Below are positions 1 through 8,211 of a DNA stretch of 64,000 nt, one piece after another (within the stretch, counting starts at the first letter, position 1; each line of letters starts with the position of its first letter). This stretch comes from Pseudodesulfovibrio sp. (GTDB lineage: Bacteria; Desulfobacterota; Desulfovibrionia; Desulfovibrionales; Desulfovibrionaceae). Location: NCBI GenBank assembly GCA_016744135.1, contig JADGEX010000001.1, positions 1,871,029 to 1,935,028 on the forward strand, given 5' to 3'. Both the position numbers and the translations under genes were made by a program. Below the pieces are notes generated by a model that worked only from the letters and a program-made list of their open reading frames with translations, had not been told where the DNA came from and searched no databases.

Positions 1-45
1 GTCATTATATGCACCAAGTTAAAAAATAACGGGAGACACCTATAC

Positions 46-540
46 ATGAAAATATTACTCAACTACGTCATCACTGCGACCCTGTGTGCGGTCATTACAG
101 TCATGGCTGTGGTTGTTGTCGTCAAACAACAACGCATCGACGATCTCAGCCACAGGCTCACTTTGGCTCAAAAGACCGCCATTGCGCGCAAACAGCTTGT
201 TGAAGAAGCCCGTCTTCTTCAAAAAGCCATGAATATGTCGCCGGTCCGCACGGTCACAGTTACCGCTTACAATCCGACCACTGACCAGTGTGACGCCGAT
301 CCGCTCATCGCGGCATCCATGCGCAAAGTACGTTCCGGCACCATTGCCGTTTCCCGCGACCTCTTCGACCAAGGCTGGGTATTCGGCCGCAAGGTTCGTA
401 TCGAAGGTTACGGTATATTTGAAATCAACGACCTCATGAACAAACGCTTCACCCAACGCATCGACATCTTCATGTGGGATGAAGGCCAGGCCAGAAACTT
501 TGGTAAAAAGAATATCAAGGCAGCTCTGCTGGAAATCTAG
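46..540 (+). CDS. 3D-domain protein with N-terminal membrane anchor
   Basis: A 164-residue protein with one hydrophobic segment at about residues 5-27, then a short polar helix, then a C-terminal 3D (Asp-Asp-Asp) domain at about 70-150. The domain shows the expected pattern VTAYNP, GTIAVSRDLF, VRIEGYGIFEINDLM and QRIDIFM. This double-psi beta-barrel fold is shared with the catalytic part of MltA-type lytic transglycosylases and YuiC-like proteins, so a role in peptidoglycan cleavage or binding outside the inner membrane is likely. The start follows GGGAG at 31-35. It stands alone and is closed by a strong terminator. Fold assignment is good; the enzymatic activity is inferred. Confidence 0.8.
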   Translation: MKILLNYVITATLCAVITVMAVVVVVKQQRIDDLSHRLTLAQKTAIARKQLVEEARLLQKAMNMSPVRTVTVTAYNPTTDQCDADPLIAASMRKVRSGTIAVSRDLFDQGWVFGRKVRIEGYGIFEINDLMNKRFTQRIDIFMWDEGQARNFGKKNIKAALLEI

Positions 541-555
541 TTCAGTTGAAATAAC

Positions 556-601
556 AAAAACAAAACCCTTGGAAGCATATGCTTCCAAGGGTTTTGTTTT
601 T
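556..601 (+). terminator. Rho-independent terminator
   Basis: A perfect inverted repeat of at least 15 bp, AAAACCCTTGGAAGC with loop ATAT, is flanked by A-runs and T-runs. It follows the 3D-domain gene directly and could work in both directions. Confidence 0.9.
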
Positions 602-661
602 GGCGAATTCTTTTGCTATGCTTAAAAAAAACTCATCTCAGCTTCGTCATTAACGAAGAGG

Positions 662-1069
662 ATGAACGTACCCCATAATATCAATTCATTAATTTCAAAG
701 AAAACGGCAATATGGAAGAATGAAATGGAACAAAGCGAAAAGACAGGATTCACCACGTTGGAATTTCAAAAGATCATGCTCCTGCTGGCTGAAAAACGGA
801 CAGCTCACACGACTCTCAGATCAGGCGTGGCTGTTTGCGCCTTTACATTGACCATAATATCATTTCTCATTGCACTTTCTGCTCATTCCAAAGATAAAAT
901 AAATGTTATTTTGCTAACATTTGTCCTTGTCGGTGCCACCCTTTTATTTCTGGGGGGAGGGTATTTGCTCATAAGAGGTTTTATGAGAATGCGCTTTCAT
1001 AATAAACTTATTTTGAAAATGTTACAGGCGAACAAAGAACTGGCAACCTTATTCTATCATAAGCAATAA
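662..1069 (+). CDS. Small two-helix membrane protein, unknown function
   Basis: A 135-residue protein with two clear transmembrane segments at about residues 54-73 and 82-106, a charged N-terminal helix and a basic C-terminal tail. I recognise no family. The annotated ATG lies directly against GAAGAGG, too close for good initiation. An in-frame ATG at 725 has GGAAG about 8 bases upstream and may be the real start, giving a 114-residue protein that keeps both helices. The next gene begins 25 bases downstream on the same strand, so the two may be cotranscribed. Confidence 0.6.
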   Translation: MNVPHNINSLISKKTAIWKNEMEQSEKTGFTTLEFQKIMLLLAEKRTAHTTLRSGVAVCAFTLTIISFLIALSAHSKDKINVILLTFVLVGATLLFLGGGYLLIRGFMRMRFHNKLILKMLQANKELATLFYHKQ

Positions 1070-1094
1070 ATATATCAGACTAAAAAGGCAAAAA

Positions 1095-1436
1095 ATGTAC
1101 TATGATATCGTTTTTCATTTTGACAAAGGAATTGATGAACTCAACATAACCATCAGCAATATAAAGAACTACTACACCGGATTGCCAAAAGAAAACTTCA
1201 AAGCTGTCTTGGTCGTAAATGGCCCCGGAATCAAGCTGATGGGTAAAGAAAGTTCGTTTTCCCCGGACCTAAAAAAACTCCACGAAAAGGGCTTGAATAT
1301 ACGCGTTTGCAACAATGCAATGATCCACTTCAACCTAAAATCGGAATGGCTCAACCCCGTGTGCCACATTGTTCCTGCGGGACTGCTTGAACTCGTTGAT
1401 TTGCAACGCAAAGGGTTTGTCTACATCAAGCCATAA
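1095..1436 (+). CDS. DsrE/DsrF-like family protein
   Basis: A 113-residue single-domain protein with the alpha/beta pattern of the DsrE-like superfamily: a first strand YDIVFHF, a second strand AVLVVNGPGIKLM, and a later Cys in the loop LNIRVCNNAM, the place where sulfur-carrying Cys residues often sit in this superfamily. Members act in sulfur relay or are of unknown role. A sulfur role would fit a sulfate reducer but is only inferred here. An AAGG motif lies about 9 bases before the ATG. Confidence 0.72.
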   Translation: MYYDIVFHFDKGIDELNITISNIKNYYTGLPKENFKAVLVVNGPGIKLMGKESSFSPDLKKLHEKGLNIRVCNNAMIHFNLKSEWLNPVCHIVPAGLLELVDLQRKGFVYIKP

Positions 1437-1495
1437 AAATCCACTATACCCCATGCTCAAAATCCCATAGAATTTTGATGCCCGTCACCCCCCCC

Positions 1496-2299
1496 TTAGT
1501 CCAGCCAGGAAACCTCGACATCCCGACGGGCAGGAATACGTTTATAGCGATATTTGGGGTAGCCAAGCATAAGAGCGGCATAGACACCATGGCCTTCAGG
1601 AATACCGAGCATCTCACGAATGGCACAACATCCTTCTGCCACTTCCATGAGGAACCCGGCCCAACACGCCCCTATACCGTGAGCATGGGCTGCCAATTCA
1701 AGATAGGCAGCCGAAAGAGAACAATCCTCGGCAGGATTGAAACCATCTTCGGGGGCATGGGCAACAGCCACATGCGGTGCACCGTGCAATATCTTATCGA
1801 ACCCCTTTTCCCAATTCTTGACCACACCGGGAAAAACAGAATGCGTCGCCATATATTCCACGGTCAACCCGGCAAGACGACGTGTAGCCAGCGGATTTCG
1901 CGTTATGATCCAACGGGCGGGCTGACCATTCTTGGCACTGGGTGCGAATCGGGACACTTTAAACAAATGATTCAACACATCCTCAGGGACAACTTTGTCC
2001 TTGTATGAACGAACAGACCTGCGGCCTTGCAAAAATTGATCAGCCTGTCCCGCCGACATTTTACGATCCTTAAGCAGGGACAGGCAGGCTTCGGGAGTCA
2101 AACCATTCGAGACCGGCATCTCTGGCAACGTGACCGCGCCCACAGGGCACACGGCAACACAGTGCCCACAATCAATACAGGTCTTTTTGGCAGCGAGACG
2201 AAGCTTGGGGAATCCATCCTTGCCATCAACAATCAGATCAAAAGGGCACTCGTCCAAACAAGCCCTACACTGTTTGCATTTGTCTTTATCAACGAACAT
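1496..2299 (-). CDS. Nitroreductase-family protein with N-terminal 2[4Fe-4S] ferredoxin domain
   Basis: A 267-residue protein. Residues 1-60 form a bacterial ferredoxin domain with two clusters, CKQCRACLDECP and CIDCGHCVAVCP. Residues about 90-265 form an FMN-dependent nitroreductase-like domain starting at RRSVRSYKDK and containing the FAPSAKNGQPARWI segment typical of FMN phosphate binding. Such fusions let electrons from ferredoxin-type donors reach a flavin site; the substrate is unknown and a nitro compound is not implied. The gene converges with the DsrE-like gene. It may follow the two lipoprotein genes on the same strand, with a 30-base gap. Confidence 0.85.
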   Translation of the reverse strand: MFVDKDKCKQCRACLDECPFDLIVDGKDGFPKLRLAAKKTCIDCGHCVAVCPVGAVTLPEMPVSNGLTPEACLSLLKDRKMSAGQADQFLQGRRSVRSYKDKVVPEDVLNHLFKVSRFAPSAKNGQPARWIITRNPLATRRLAGLTVEYMATHSVFPGVVKNWEKGFDKILHGAPHVAVAHAPEDGFNPAEDCSLSAAYLELAAHAHGIGACWAGFLMEVAEGCCAIREMLGIPEGHGVYAALMLGYPKYRYKRIPARRDVEVSWLD

Positions 2300-2329
2300 A
2301 AATCTCTCTTTTAAAAAACATAATACTGG

Positions 2330-2896
2330 CTACATGGGAGAGGACGCGACGGCAGCAATGGTCGGCACAGCTTCGGTCATGATACCGCGCAAGGCTTCGG
2401 CCAATATGTCGGATTCGGAAGCGTATCCGGGAACCACTATATTTTCGACTTCGCTGGTGTATTTTTCCACATGCACAGTCTGACCGGCCTTTGAGACCAT
2501 AATCTTAACTGAAACCTTTCCGGCATAGGTGGTCGTTCCGGTCTGGTTCAACTCCACGGCCAAAACCTCACCGGTCACGAGTACGGCATCACCGGGCATC
2601 ACCGTGGAGGTTCTGTACTTAGGATTGCACCCGGAACTCTTGAGTTCATCAAACAACGCCCAGCCCACCCAATCGGATACGTCGGACACTGTAGAAATTG
2701 AACTATTGTCGGAGTCCTTGCCCAAACGCAAAATGGATCGTTTGTCCTCAAACTTGAAGACAACGATATCTCCCTGACAACTGGCGGAAGTCCCGGCCAA
2801 GGCGTAGGTGAGCTTAATGGCCTCATTCTTGGCGCATCCTGTGTTCAAAAAGAGCATCAAGCACAGAATAGGAAACCATTTCATATATAATAGCAT
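2330..2896 (-). CDS. Putative lipoprotein
   Basis: A 188-residue protein starting at the ATG preceded by GGAGA about 8 bases upstream. The longer reading frame to 2950 would overlap the upstream gene and lacks support. The N-terminus MLLYMKWFPILCLMLFLNTGC is a lipoprotein signal with lipobox LNTGC, so the mature protein begins at Cys21. The rest is beta-rich, with repeated Thr/Val strands, and ends in a hydrophobic stretch. I do not recognise a family. The start is 14 bases past the stop of the next lipoprotein gene upstream, so the pair is probably one operon. Confidence 0.65.
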   Translation of the reverse strand: MLLYMKWFPILCLMLFLNTGCAKNEAIKLTYALAGTSASCQGDIVVFKFEDKRSILRLGKDSDNSSISTVSDVSDWVGWALFDELKSSGCNPKYRTSTVMPGDAVLVTGEVLAVELNQTGTTTYAGKVSVKIMVSKAGQTVHVEKYTSEVENIVVPGYASESDILAEALRGIMTEAVPTIAAVASSPM

Positions 2897-2909
2897 TATT
2901 TTGTCTCCA

Positions 2910-3332
2910 TCAGATTTCATCCCCTTGCGGCGGAGTCTGTGTCTTTTCATTGAACCGTTCGTCCAATTCCTGCTCCATATTATCCAGAAGCTTCCGGGTC
3001 AATTCCATCAATCGAGCCAGGTTCTCGTTGACAAAGGATTTTGCCTTTTCATCCAGTTCCTGTTCAAGGGAAGGGGAGGAGGACTCCTCGTCTTCCGAGA
3101 CTGCATCCCGGCTCTTGTCAATTTCAAGCAATGCCTGAATATTTTCCAAATTCTTACGCACCAAGGCGAGTTCTTCCCTGATGGCCGTATCACGTGCTTC
3201 AGATTTAAGCTTCAAGGCTTTGAGTTCAACTTCAACAGCGGCAAGCCGTTCCGAGTCGGCAGCCGGCCCCGAACAAGCAAACAAAACGAATAAAATGCAG
3301 AGAAGTACGGCAATCGAAATGCTTTTCTTCAT
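2910..3332 (-). CDS. Small coiled-coil lipoprotein
   Basis: A 140-residue protein from the ATG at 3332, chosen because AAGGAG lies 7 bases before it; the longer frame would have that motif inside the coding region. The signal sequence ends in lipobox LFACSG. After it comes a long, highly charged Glu/Lys-rich helix, heptad-like from about residue 25 to 60, a Ser/Glu linker (EDEESSSPS) and a second charged helix. It looks like an outer-membrane-anchored coiled-coil spacer. The family is unknown. Confidence 0.65.
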   Translation of the reverse strand: MKKSISIAVLLCILFVLFACSGPAADSERLAAVEVELKALKLKSEARDTAIREELALVRKNLENIQALLEIDKSRDAVSEDEESSSPSLEQELDEKAKSFVNENLARLMELTRKLLDNMEQELDERFNEKTQTPPQGDEI

Positions 3333-3512
3333 GACTTTCTCCTTCATAGACGATTTTTACCATAGCAGACAATCAACTGACAATCAGTGCAGTCTTCTTC
3401 ACTTACCATCCGTTTTCTCAATGCTCCATCTTGATTTTACATTGAGAGTCAGTACAATGCATAATGTAAGACGCCACTCTTTCAGTGACAAAAAAACGCA
3501 AAGGCATTGGCC

Positions 3513-3971
3513 ATGAAAACATATCACATCCTTGCATTAACGCTCATCCTGTCGTTCATGGCTACTTCGGCTCCGGCCTCCGATTACGTGACCGCGCCTC
3601 CGCCGTCCAGCTTCCGAGGGCTTGAATGGGGCACACAGCTGGCTAATGTGCCGGATATGGCTCCTGTAGCAAAAGCAGGATTCAACAACACCTTTTTCCG
3701 GCCAAACGAGAATTTGAAATTCGGTGAAGCCGAAATAATTTCAGTTGCCTATTATTTCCGCAAAGACAAACTCTACCGCGTAGGAATAGCCTTCAAGGGT
3801 CGTGTCAATCAATTTTTCCTCAAGGACATGCTCTTGCAAAAATATGGCCCAGGAAGAGGCGTGGGATTTCGCTATGGCTGGATGTGGCCGGAATTTTCCA
3901 TCGACCTCTCCTTTGACAACGAGGAAAAGACCGGCGCCCTTTTCTACACCTTTGAAGGCACTCTGGACTAA
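3513..3971 (+). CDS. Secreted protein of unknown function
   Basis: A 152-residue protein with a Sec signal peptide of about 20 residues ending near SAPAS and a compact mature domain beginning FRGLEWGTQLANVP. That opening (short hydrophobic strand, GLxWGT, then acidic/aromatic strands) is common in small periplasmic proteins of deltaproteobacteria. No Cys occurs in the mature part. The ATG at 3513 has AAAGG about 8 bases upstream; a TTG two codons earlier is less likely. It ends 21 bases before the degenerate GGDEF gene, so the two may be cotranscribed and the periplasmic protein could serve that membrane protein. The link is inference. Confidence 0.65.
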   Translation: MKTYHILALTLILSFMATSAPASDYVTAPPPSSFRGLEWGTQLANVPDMAPVAKAGFNNTFFRPNENLKFGEAEIISVAYYFRKDKLYRVGIAFKGRVNQFFLKDMLLQKYGPGRGVGFRYGWMWPEFSIDLSFDNEEKTGALFYTFEGTLD

Positions 3972-3992
3972 CGCATAGCCCGCACCTATCCC

Positions 3993-4784
3993 ATGAGCAC
4001 AGAAAAACACACGACACACAGGCCCAAAGCTCGATACAAGGCGTTCTACATTCTGAGCGTTCTGGCCCTCGCCGCCCTGTTCTGCGTCTCTTTCGGCGTC
4101 ATATATACACTCATAGTCTCTCCACCAGATAAACCGGAAACCATGATGCGCATGGTTTATCTGATCATGGTCGGAGGGTTCTTCATCCTCGCCGCCCAAG
4201 CCCTGCTTATTCTCAAACGCGTTATGTCAGTCATGGACTGCGATGCTGTTACAGCCGAAGAAATGGCAGAACGTCTCGAACAACTGGCCATTCTCGACGA
4301 CCTGACCAAGGCCTACAATCGGGGCAAGTTTGAATCCGTTACCACGCGAGAACTTGCCAATGTGCGCCGATACCAACACGAACTATCAGGTATAATTTTC
4401 GACGTGGACAACTTCAAAACCATCAACGAAGACCATGGCTACAGCACTGGCGACCGACTTCTGGCCAACTTGGCCCATTATGTCAATGGCAAGCTCAGAA
4501 ACAACGACTATCTGTTCCGTTGGCGCGGCGGGAAATTCATCATCCTCGCTCCGCACACCGAACTAGACAAAGCCGCGTTGGTGGCAGAGAAACTCCGCCA
4601 AATAGTCTTTCATAAACTCTTTGGCGGAAAAATAAAAATGTCCATATCCCTTGGCGTAGCCCAAGCCAACGCCGAAGATACGACGGACACTTTCATGCAA
4701 CGCCTTCAAGCCGCACTTGCAGGTGCAAAAAATTCTGGCAAAAACCGCGTCGCCATCAATAAGAATGACAGTTCACAGTCTTAA
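3993..4784 (+). CDS. Membrane GGDEF-domain protein with degenerate active site
   Basis: A 263-residue protein with two transmembrane segments (about residues 18-43 and 55-75), a short helical linker and a GGDEF domain at about 98-255. Fold motifs are retained: LAILDDLTKAYNRGKFE, the metal-binding FDVDNFKTIN and TGDRLL. The signature is changed, however: residues 178-182 read RGGKF where active enzymes have GG(D/E)EF, so the catalytic acidic residues are replaced. The inhibitory-site motif RxxD (Arg169-Asp172) is kept at the correct five-residue distance. The protein is therefore more likely a c-di-GMP sensor or scaffold than a diguanylate cyclase. It may be cotranscribed with the upstream secreted protein. 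Confidence 0.88.
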   Translation: MSTEKHTTHRPKARYKAFYILSVLALAALFCVSFGVIYTLIVSPPDKPETMMRMVYLIMVGGFFILAAQALLILKRVMSVMDCDAVTAEEMAERLEQLAILDDLTKAYNRGKFESVTTRELANVRRYQHELSGIIFDVDNFKTINEDHGYSTGDRLLANLAHYVNGKLRNNDYLFRWRGGKFIILAPHTELDKAALVAEKLRQIVFHKLFGGKIKMSISLGVAQANAEDTTDTFMQRLQAALAGAKNSGKNRVAINKNDSSQS

Positions 4785-4854
4785 CGATCTCCCCGCGGCT
4801 TAATCGACGCGCACACCTTTCCTCCAACAAAAATTTTAACAGGCTTCCCCTTGC

Positions 4855-4892
4855 CCGGTATTATGCGCTATGCTCGTATCAATCGATACCGG
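4855..4892 (+). other. Inverted repeat in leader of the GGDEF-EAL gene
   Basis: CCGGTAT (4855-4861) can pair with ATACCGG (4886-4892), while an inner pair GTATC/GATAC uses part of the same right arm. The two pairings exclude each other. It sits 29 bases before the start of the c-di-GMP gene. No known riboswitch consensus is recognised. Confidence 0.35.
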
Positions 4893-4920
4893 CCCCTCAA
4901 TAACGGAATAGGATGAGACC

Positions 4921-7410
4921 ATGCCATTCAACAAGCGCGCCTCGATCTTCAAAAACACGCCTGCTCGCGTCATCCTCCCTTCCGCTCTTATGCTTTTCCT
5001 TTTTGCTGGGTCCATTTTCTTCTATTTTCTGCCTTCTCTGGAACACGCTCTCATGCAATCCCAAAAGAACGTTATCAAGGAAATAACCAGTTCTGTCATT
5101 GGTTCGTTAGCCCACCTTCAAACCCAGGTTGAACGAGGCGAACTGACTGAAGAAGTCGCAAAAACAACGGCTAAAGAAATGGTCAAGACCATGCGATACG
5201 GCCAAGACTTCAAAGATTATTTCTGGATATCCGACATGAACGCCATCATGGTCATGCATCCGTACCTTCCAGAACTGGATGGTCAGGACCTCACGGATTT
5301 TCAGGACATGAAAGGCAACCCCGTCTTCAAAAATTTCGCAAAAACCATCCGAGAAAAAGGCGACGGATTTGTCGAATACTACTGGCAGTGGCAGGATCAA
5401 CCAAACCAAATTGCCCACAAGATTTCTTATATCCGCGAATTCAAACCATGGGGATGGATTATCGGGACAGGGCTCTATACCGAGGACGTTGCGGCTAAAA
5501 TCGCAACATACCGAAACAGACTCGCAATTGTTTTCCTTGCCATCCTCGTGGTCGTCACCCTGCTCTCCTTATACATCATTCAACAAATGTTCCTGTCTGA
5601 AAAGAAACGATCCACCATTCAGAATCAACGGGAACGTCTGGTCCGCGTCCTCCAAGAGAGTGAAGAAAGATACCGAACCATCGCGGACTTCGCATATGAT
5701 TGGGAAACCTGGGTCGATACCAACGGCTCCATCCTATACTGCTCTCCTGCCTGCGAACGCATCACCGGATATCCCCCTGAAAAATTCTTCACCACCCCGG
5801 AACTTGTCCGTGACATCATTATTGATGAAGATCTGGCATCTTGGGATGCATACTGCGTCAAAGCCAACACCGACCACGGGGATTCTCTGGATTTTCGCAT
5901 CACATCAGCACACGGCGAAACTCGTTGGCTCGGAGTGGTAGGCAGGGCTGTATCCGGTATCGGGGGCAAGCCGCTGGGCATCCGATTCAGCTTTCGGGAC
6001 ATAACAGATCGCAAACTCATGGAAGACCAACTCCGACATCAAGCGCTGCATGATCCATTGACCAACCTGGCCAACCGCACACTCTGCCTGGACCGCATCG
6101 AACAAGCCATGCACAGAGCTAAACGGCGAGAAAATTATTTTTTTGCTGTCGTCTTTCTGGACCTTGATCGTTTCAAGATCATCAATGACTCACTAGGGCA
6201 TCGCTTCGGGGACATGGTCCTGACTGAAACAGGTGTACGACTGTCTGAAGAAATGCGAGGGCTGGACACTGTTTCCCGATTCGGCGGAGATGAATTCGTC
6301 CTGCTTCTCGATGAACTCTCCAGCCCCGGTGAAGCCATACGAATTATCAAACGCATACGTGAAAAGATGTCCAAACCCTTCCGTTTCAGCGGCAGCGAAG
6401 TACAGACAACTGCCAGTTTTGGCATTGTTCTCAGCCCCGTGATCGACATCAAACCGGCTGATGTACTTCAACATGCAAACATTGCCATGCACCGCGCCAA
6501 AGAAGCAGGACGTAATCGATTCAAAGTCTTTACCGAACGCATGCTGGAAACTGCAGTAGACCAACTGACACTCGAAAACGATATGCGTCGCGGACTTAAA
6601 TCCAACGAATTTCATCTGGCCTACCAACCCATTTTGAATCTGGACAACTCCGACCTGATAGGCTTTGAAGCATTAGCCAGATGGAGTCACCCTAGGCGAG
6701 GCAATATTCCACCGTCAGAGTTCATCCCCATGGCTGAAGAATCAGGACTTATTATCCAACTCGGCGAGTGGGTGTTGCGTAAGGCGCTGGAAACTCTCGC
6801 TCAATGGCGTGAAAAATCACCTGGCGCAGAGAATGTCTATATGTCCGTCAATCTCTCAAGCAAACAATTCACCCGGCTCGAGCTCGATAAGATGGTCGTC
6901 AAGGCGTTGAAAGACCACGACCTTCCACCATCATGCCTCCAACTGGAAATCACTGAGTCAGCCATCATGGATAACACGGAATCCGCCATTCGCTCGCTCC
7001 ACCGTTTGCGCAAGGCTGGCATCCACTTTTCCATTGACGACTTTGGCACAGGGTATTCTTCACTGTCACAGCTTCAACAATTGCCGGTCGACACACTCAA
7101 AGTGGACCGCGCCTTTATTTCTCGCATGAAAACAGACCCCGAGAATATGGAGATCGTCCGCGCCGTTATTGCTTTGGCTCATTCTCTTGAATTGAACGTC
7201 ATTGCCGAGGGCGTTGAAGACCCAGACCAGCTCTGTTCACTCATGGATCTAAATTGCCAATGCGTTCAAGGATTTTTCTTCCATGAACCCATGACCAACA
7301 CAAAAGCTCTAGAACTCATTGAACGACGGAGTAATAAAGGGAGTGGGACTTCTAAAAATAAATTGGAACAAGCCAAACGGGACTGCAAAAAGGACAAAGG
7401 AAATAAGTAA
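4921..7410 (+). CDS. Cache-PAS-GGDEF-EAL c-di-GMP signalling protein
   Basis: An 829-residue inner-membrane protein. Order: a transmembrane segment (about 18-38), a periplasmic single-Cache (sCache_2-like) sensor at about 40-195 (DYFWISDMNAIMVMHP, KPWGWIIGTGLY), a second transmembrane segment at about 201-222, a PAS domain at about 245-365, a GGDEF domain with intact GGDEF (455-459) and RxxD inhibitory site, and an EAL domain with EAL at 583-585 plus ITES, DDFGTGYSSL, IAEGVE and QGFFF motifs. All catalytic signatures look intact, so both synthesis and breakdown of c-di-GMP are possible; the net activity cannot be predicted. Cache domains usually bind small carboxylates or amino acids. Confidence 0.95.
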   Translation: MPFNKRASIFKNTPARVILPSALMLFLFAGSIFFYFLPSLEHALMQSQKNVIKEITSSVIGSLAHLQTQVERGELTEEVAKTTAKEMVKTMRYGQDFKDYFWISDMNAIMVMHPYLPELDGQDLTDFQDMKGNPVFKNFAKTIREKGDGFVEYYWQWQDQPNQIAHKISYIREFKPWGWIIGTGLYTEDVAAKIATYRNRLAIVFLAILVVVTLLSLYIIQQMFLSEKKRSTIQNQRERLVRVLQESEERYRTIADFAYDWETWVDTNGSILYCSPACERITGYPPEKFFTTPELVRDIIIDEDLASWDAYCVKANTDHGDSLDFRITSAHGETRWLGVVGRAVSGIGGKPLGIRFSFRDITDRKLMEDQLRHQALHDPLTNLANRTLCLDRIEQAMHRAKRRENYFFAVVFLDLDRFKIINDSLGHRFGDMVLTETGVRLSEEMRGLDTVSRFGGDEFVLLLDELSSPGEAIRIIKRIREKMSKPFRFSGSEVQTTASFGIVLSPVIDIKPADVLQHANIAMHRAKEAGRNRFKVFTERMLETAVDQLTLENDMRRGLKSNEFHLAYQPILNLDNSDLIGFEALARWSHPRRGNIPPSEFIPMAEESGLIIQLGEWVLRKALETLAQWREKSPGAENVYMSVNLSSKQFTRLELDKMVVKALKDHDLPPSCLQLEITESAIMDNTESAIRSLHRLRKAGIHFSIDDFGTGYSSLSQLQQLPVDTLKVDRAFISRMKTDPENMEIVRAVIALAHSLELNVIAEGVEDPDQLCSLMDLNCQCVQGFFFHEPMTNTKALELIERRSNKGSGTSKNKLEQAKRDCKKDKGNK

Positions 7411-7414
7411 TCAA

Positions 7415-7465
7415 TGCAAGAAAGCCTTCCGAAAGTAATACTTCAGAAGGCTTTCTTGCATTTTT
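7415..7465. terminator. Shared convergent terminator
   Basis: TGCAAGAAAGCCTTC (7415-7429) pairs with GAAGGCTTTCTTGCA (7446-7460), followed by a T-run. It lies between the convergent GGDEF-EAL and livF genes and can serve both. Confidence 0.85.
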
Positions 7466-7475
7466 ATACGTGTAG

Positions 7476-8198
7476 TTATTCGCCGAGATATGCCTTTCTG
7501 ATATCAGGATTGGACAGCAGTTTGTGTGCGTCGTCCTCCATGACCACCTTACCGGTTTCCAAAACATACCCACGCTGTGCGGCCTGCAAAGCAAGATTGG
7601 CATTCTGTTCAACCAACACCACGGTCACACCTTGACTGTTTATCATCTTCACGATGTCGAAAATCTGCTTGACGAGCAATGGGGCTAACCCCATGGACGG
7701 CTCATCCAAAAGCAAAACTTTGGGACGGCTCATAAGGGCACGGGCCATGGCCAGCATTTGCTGCTCACCACCGGACAGAGTGCCGCCGAGCTGTTTGCGC
7801 CGCTCCCGAAGCTTCGGGAACAAATCAAACACGCGCTCTACGTCTTCCTTGATATTCGACGAGTCAGTGCGAAAAAACGCGCCCATGTCGAGATTCTCCA
7901 ACACGGTCAAACGCGGAAAAATACGACGGCCCTCGGGTACCTGACATAATCCCATGGTGGGCAATACTTCGGACCCAACGTCGTTAATGCGTTTACCTTT
8001 GTAGAGAATATCGCCTTCCACGGCCTTGATTATATTGCAGATCGTCATCAACGTAGTAGACTTTCCGGCACCGTTAGCCCCAATGATGGAAACGATCTCA
8101 CCATCATAGACCTTGAGCGAGATACCCTTCAACGCCTGGATGCGACCATAGGCCGAAACCACATTCTTCAATTCCAATATAGGTGTCTTATCCGCCAT
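7476..8198 (-). CDS. livF: Branched-chain amino acid ABC transporter ATP-binding protein LivF
   Basis: A 240-residue ABC ATPase, full length for LivF. Walker A GANGAGKST, signature LSGGEQQM, Walker B VLLLDEPSMGL and the switch His region are present (VVLVEQNA instead of the usual VxxxEH, a Gln-Asn form normal for LivF). It energises uptake of leucine, isoleucine and valine, or related amides and short acids, with LivG as its partner on the LivHM channel. It is the last gene of the transporter operon and starts 13 bases after livM. Confidence 0.93.
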   Translation of the reverse strand: MADKTPILELKNVVSAYGRIQALKGISLKVYDGEIVSIIGANGAGKSTTLMTICNIIKAVEGDILYKGKRINDVGSEVLPTMGLCQVPEGRRIFPRLTVLENLDMGAFFRTDSSNIKEDVERVFDLFPKLRERRKQLGGTLSGGEQQMLAMARALMSRPKVLLLDEPSMGLAPLLVKQIFDIVKMINSQGVTVVLVEQNANLALQAAQRGYVLETGKVVMEDDAHKLLSNPDIRKAYLGE

Positions 8199-8211
8199 AA
8201 TTTTACTTTAA

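Noticed and set aside
4855..4892. A c-di-GMP riboswitch before the GGDEF-EAL gene
   Set aside because: The inverted repeats are there, but none of the GEMM-I or GEMM-II consensus bases could be found.
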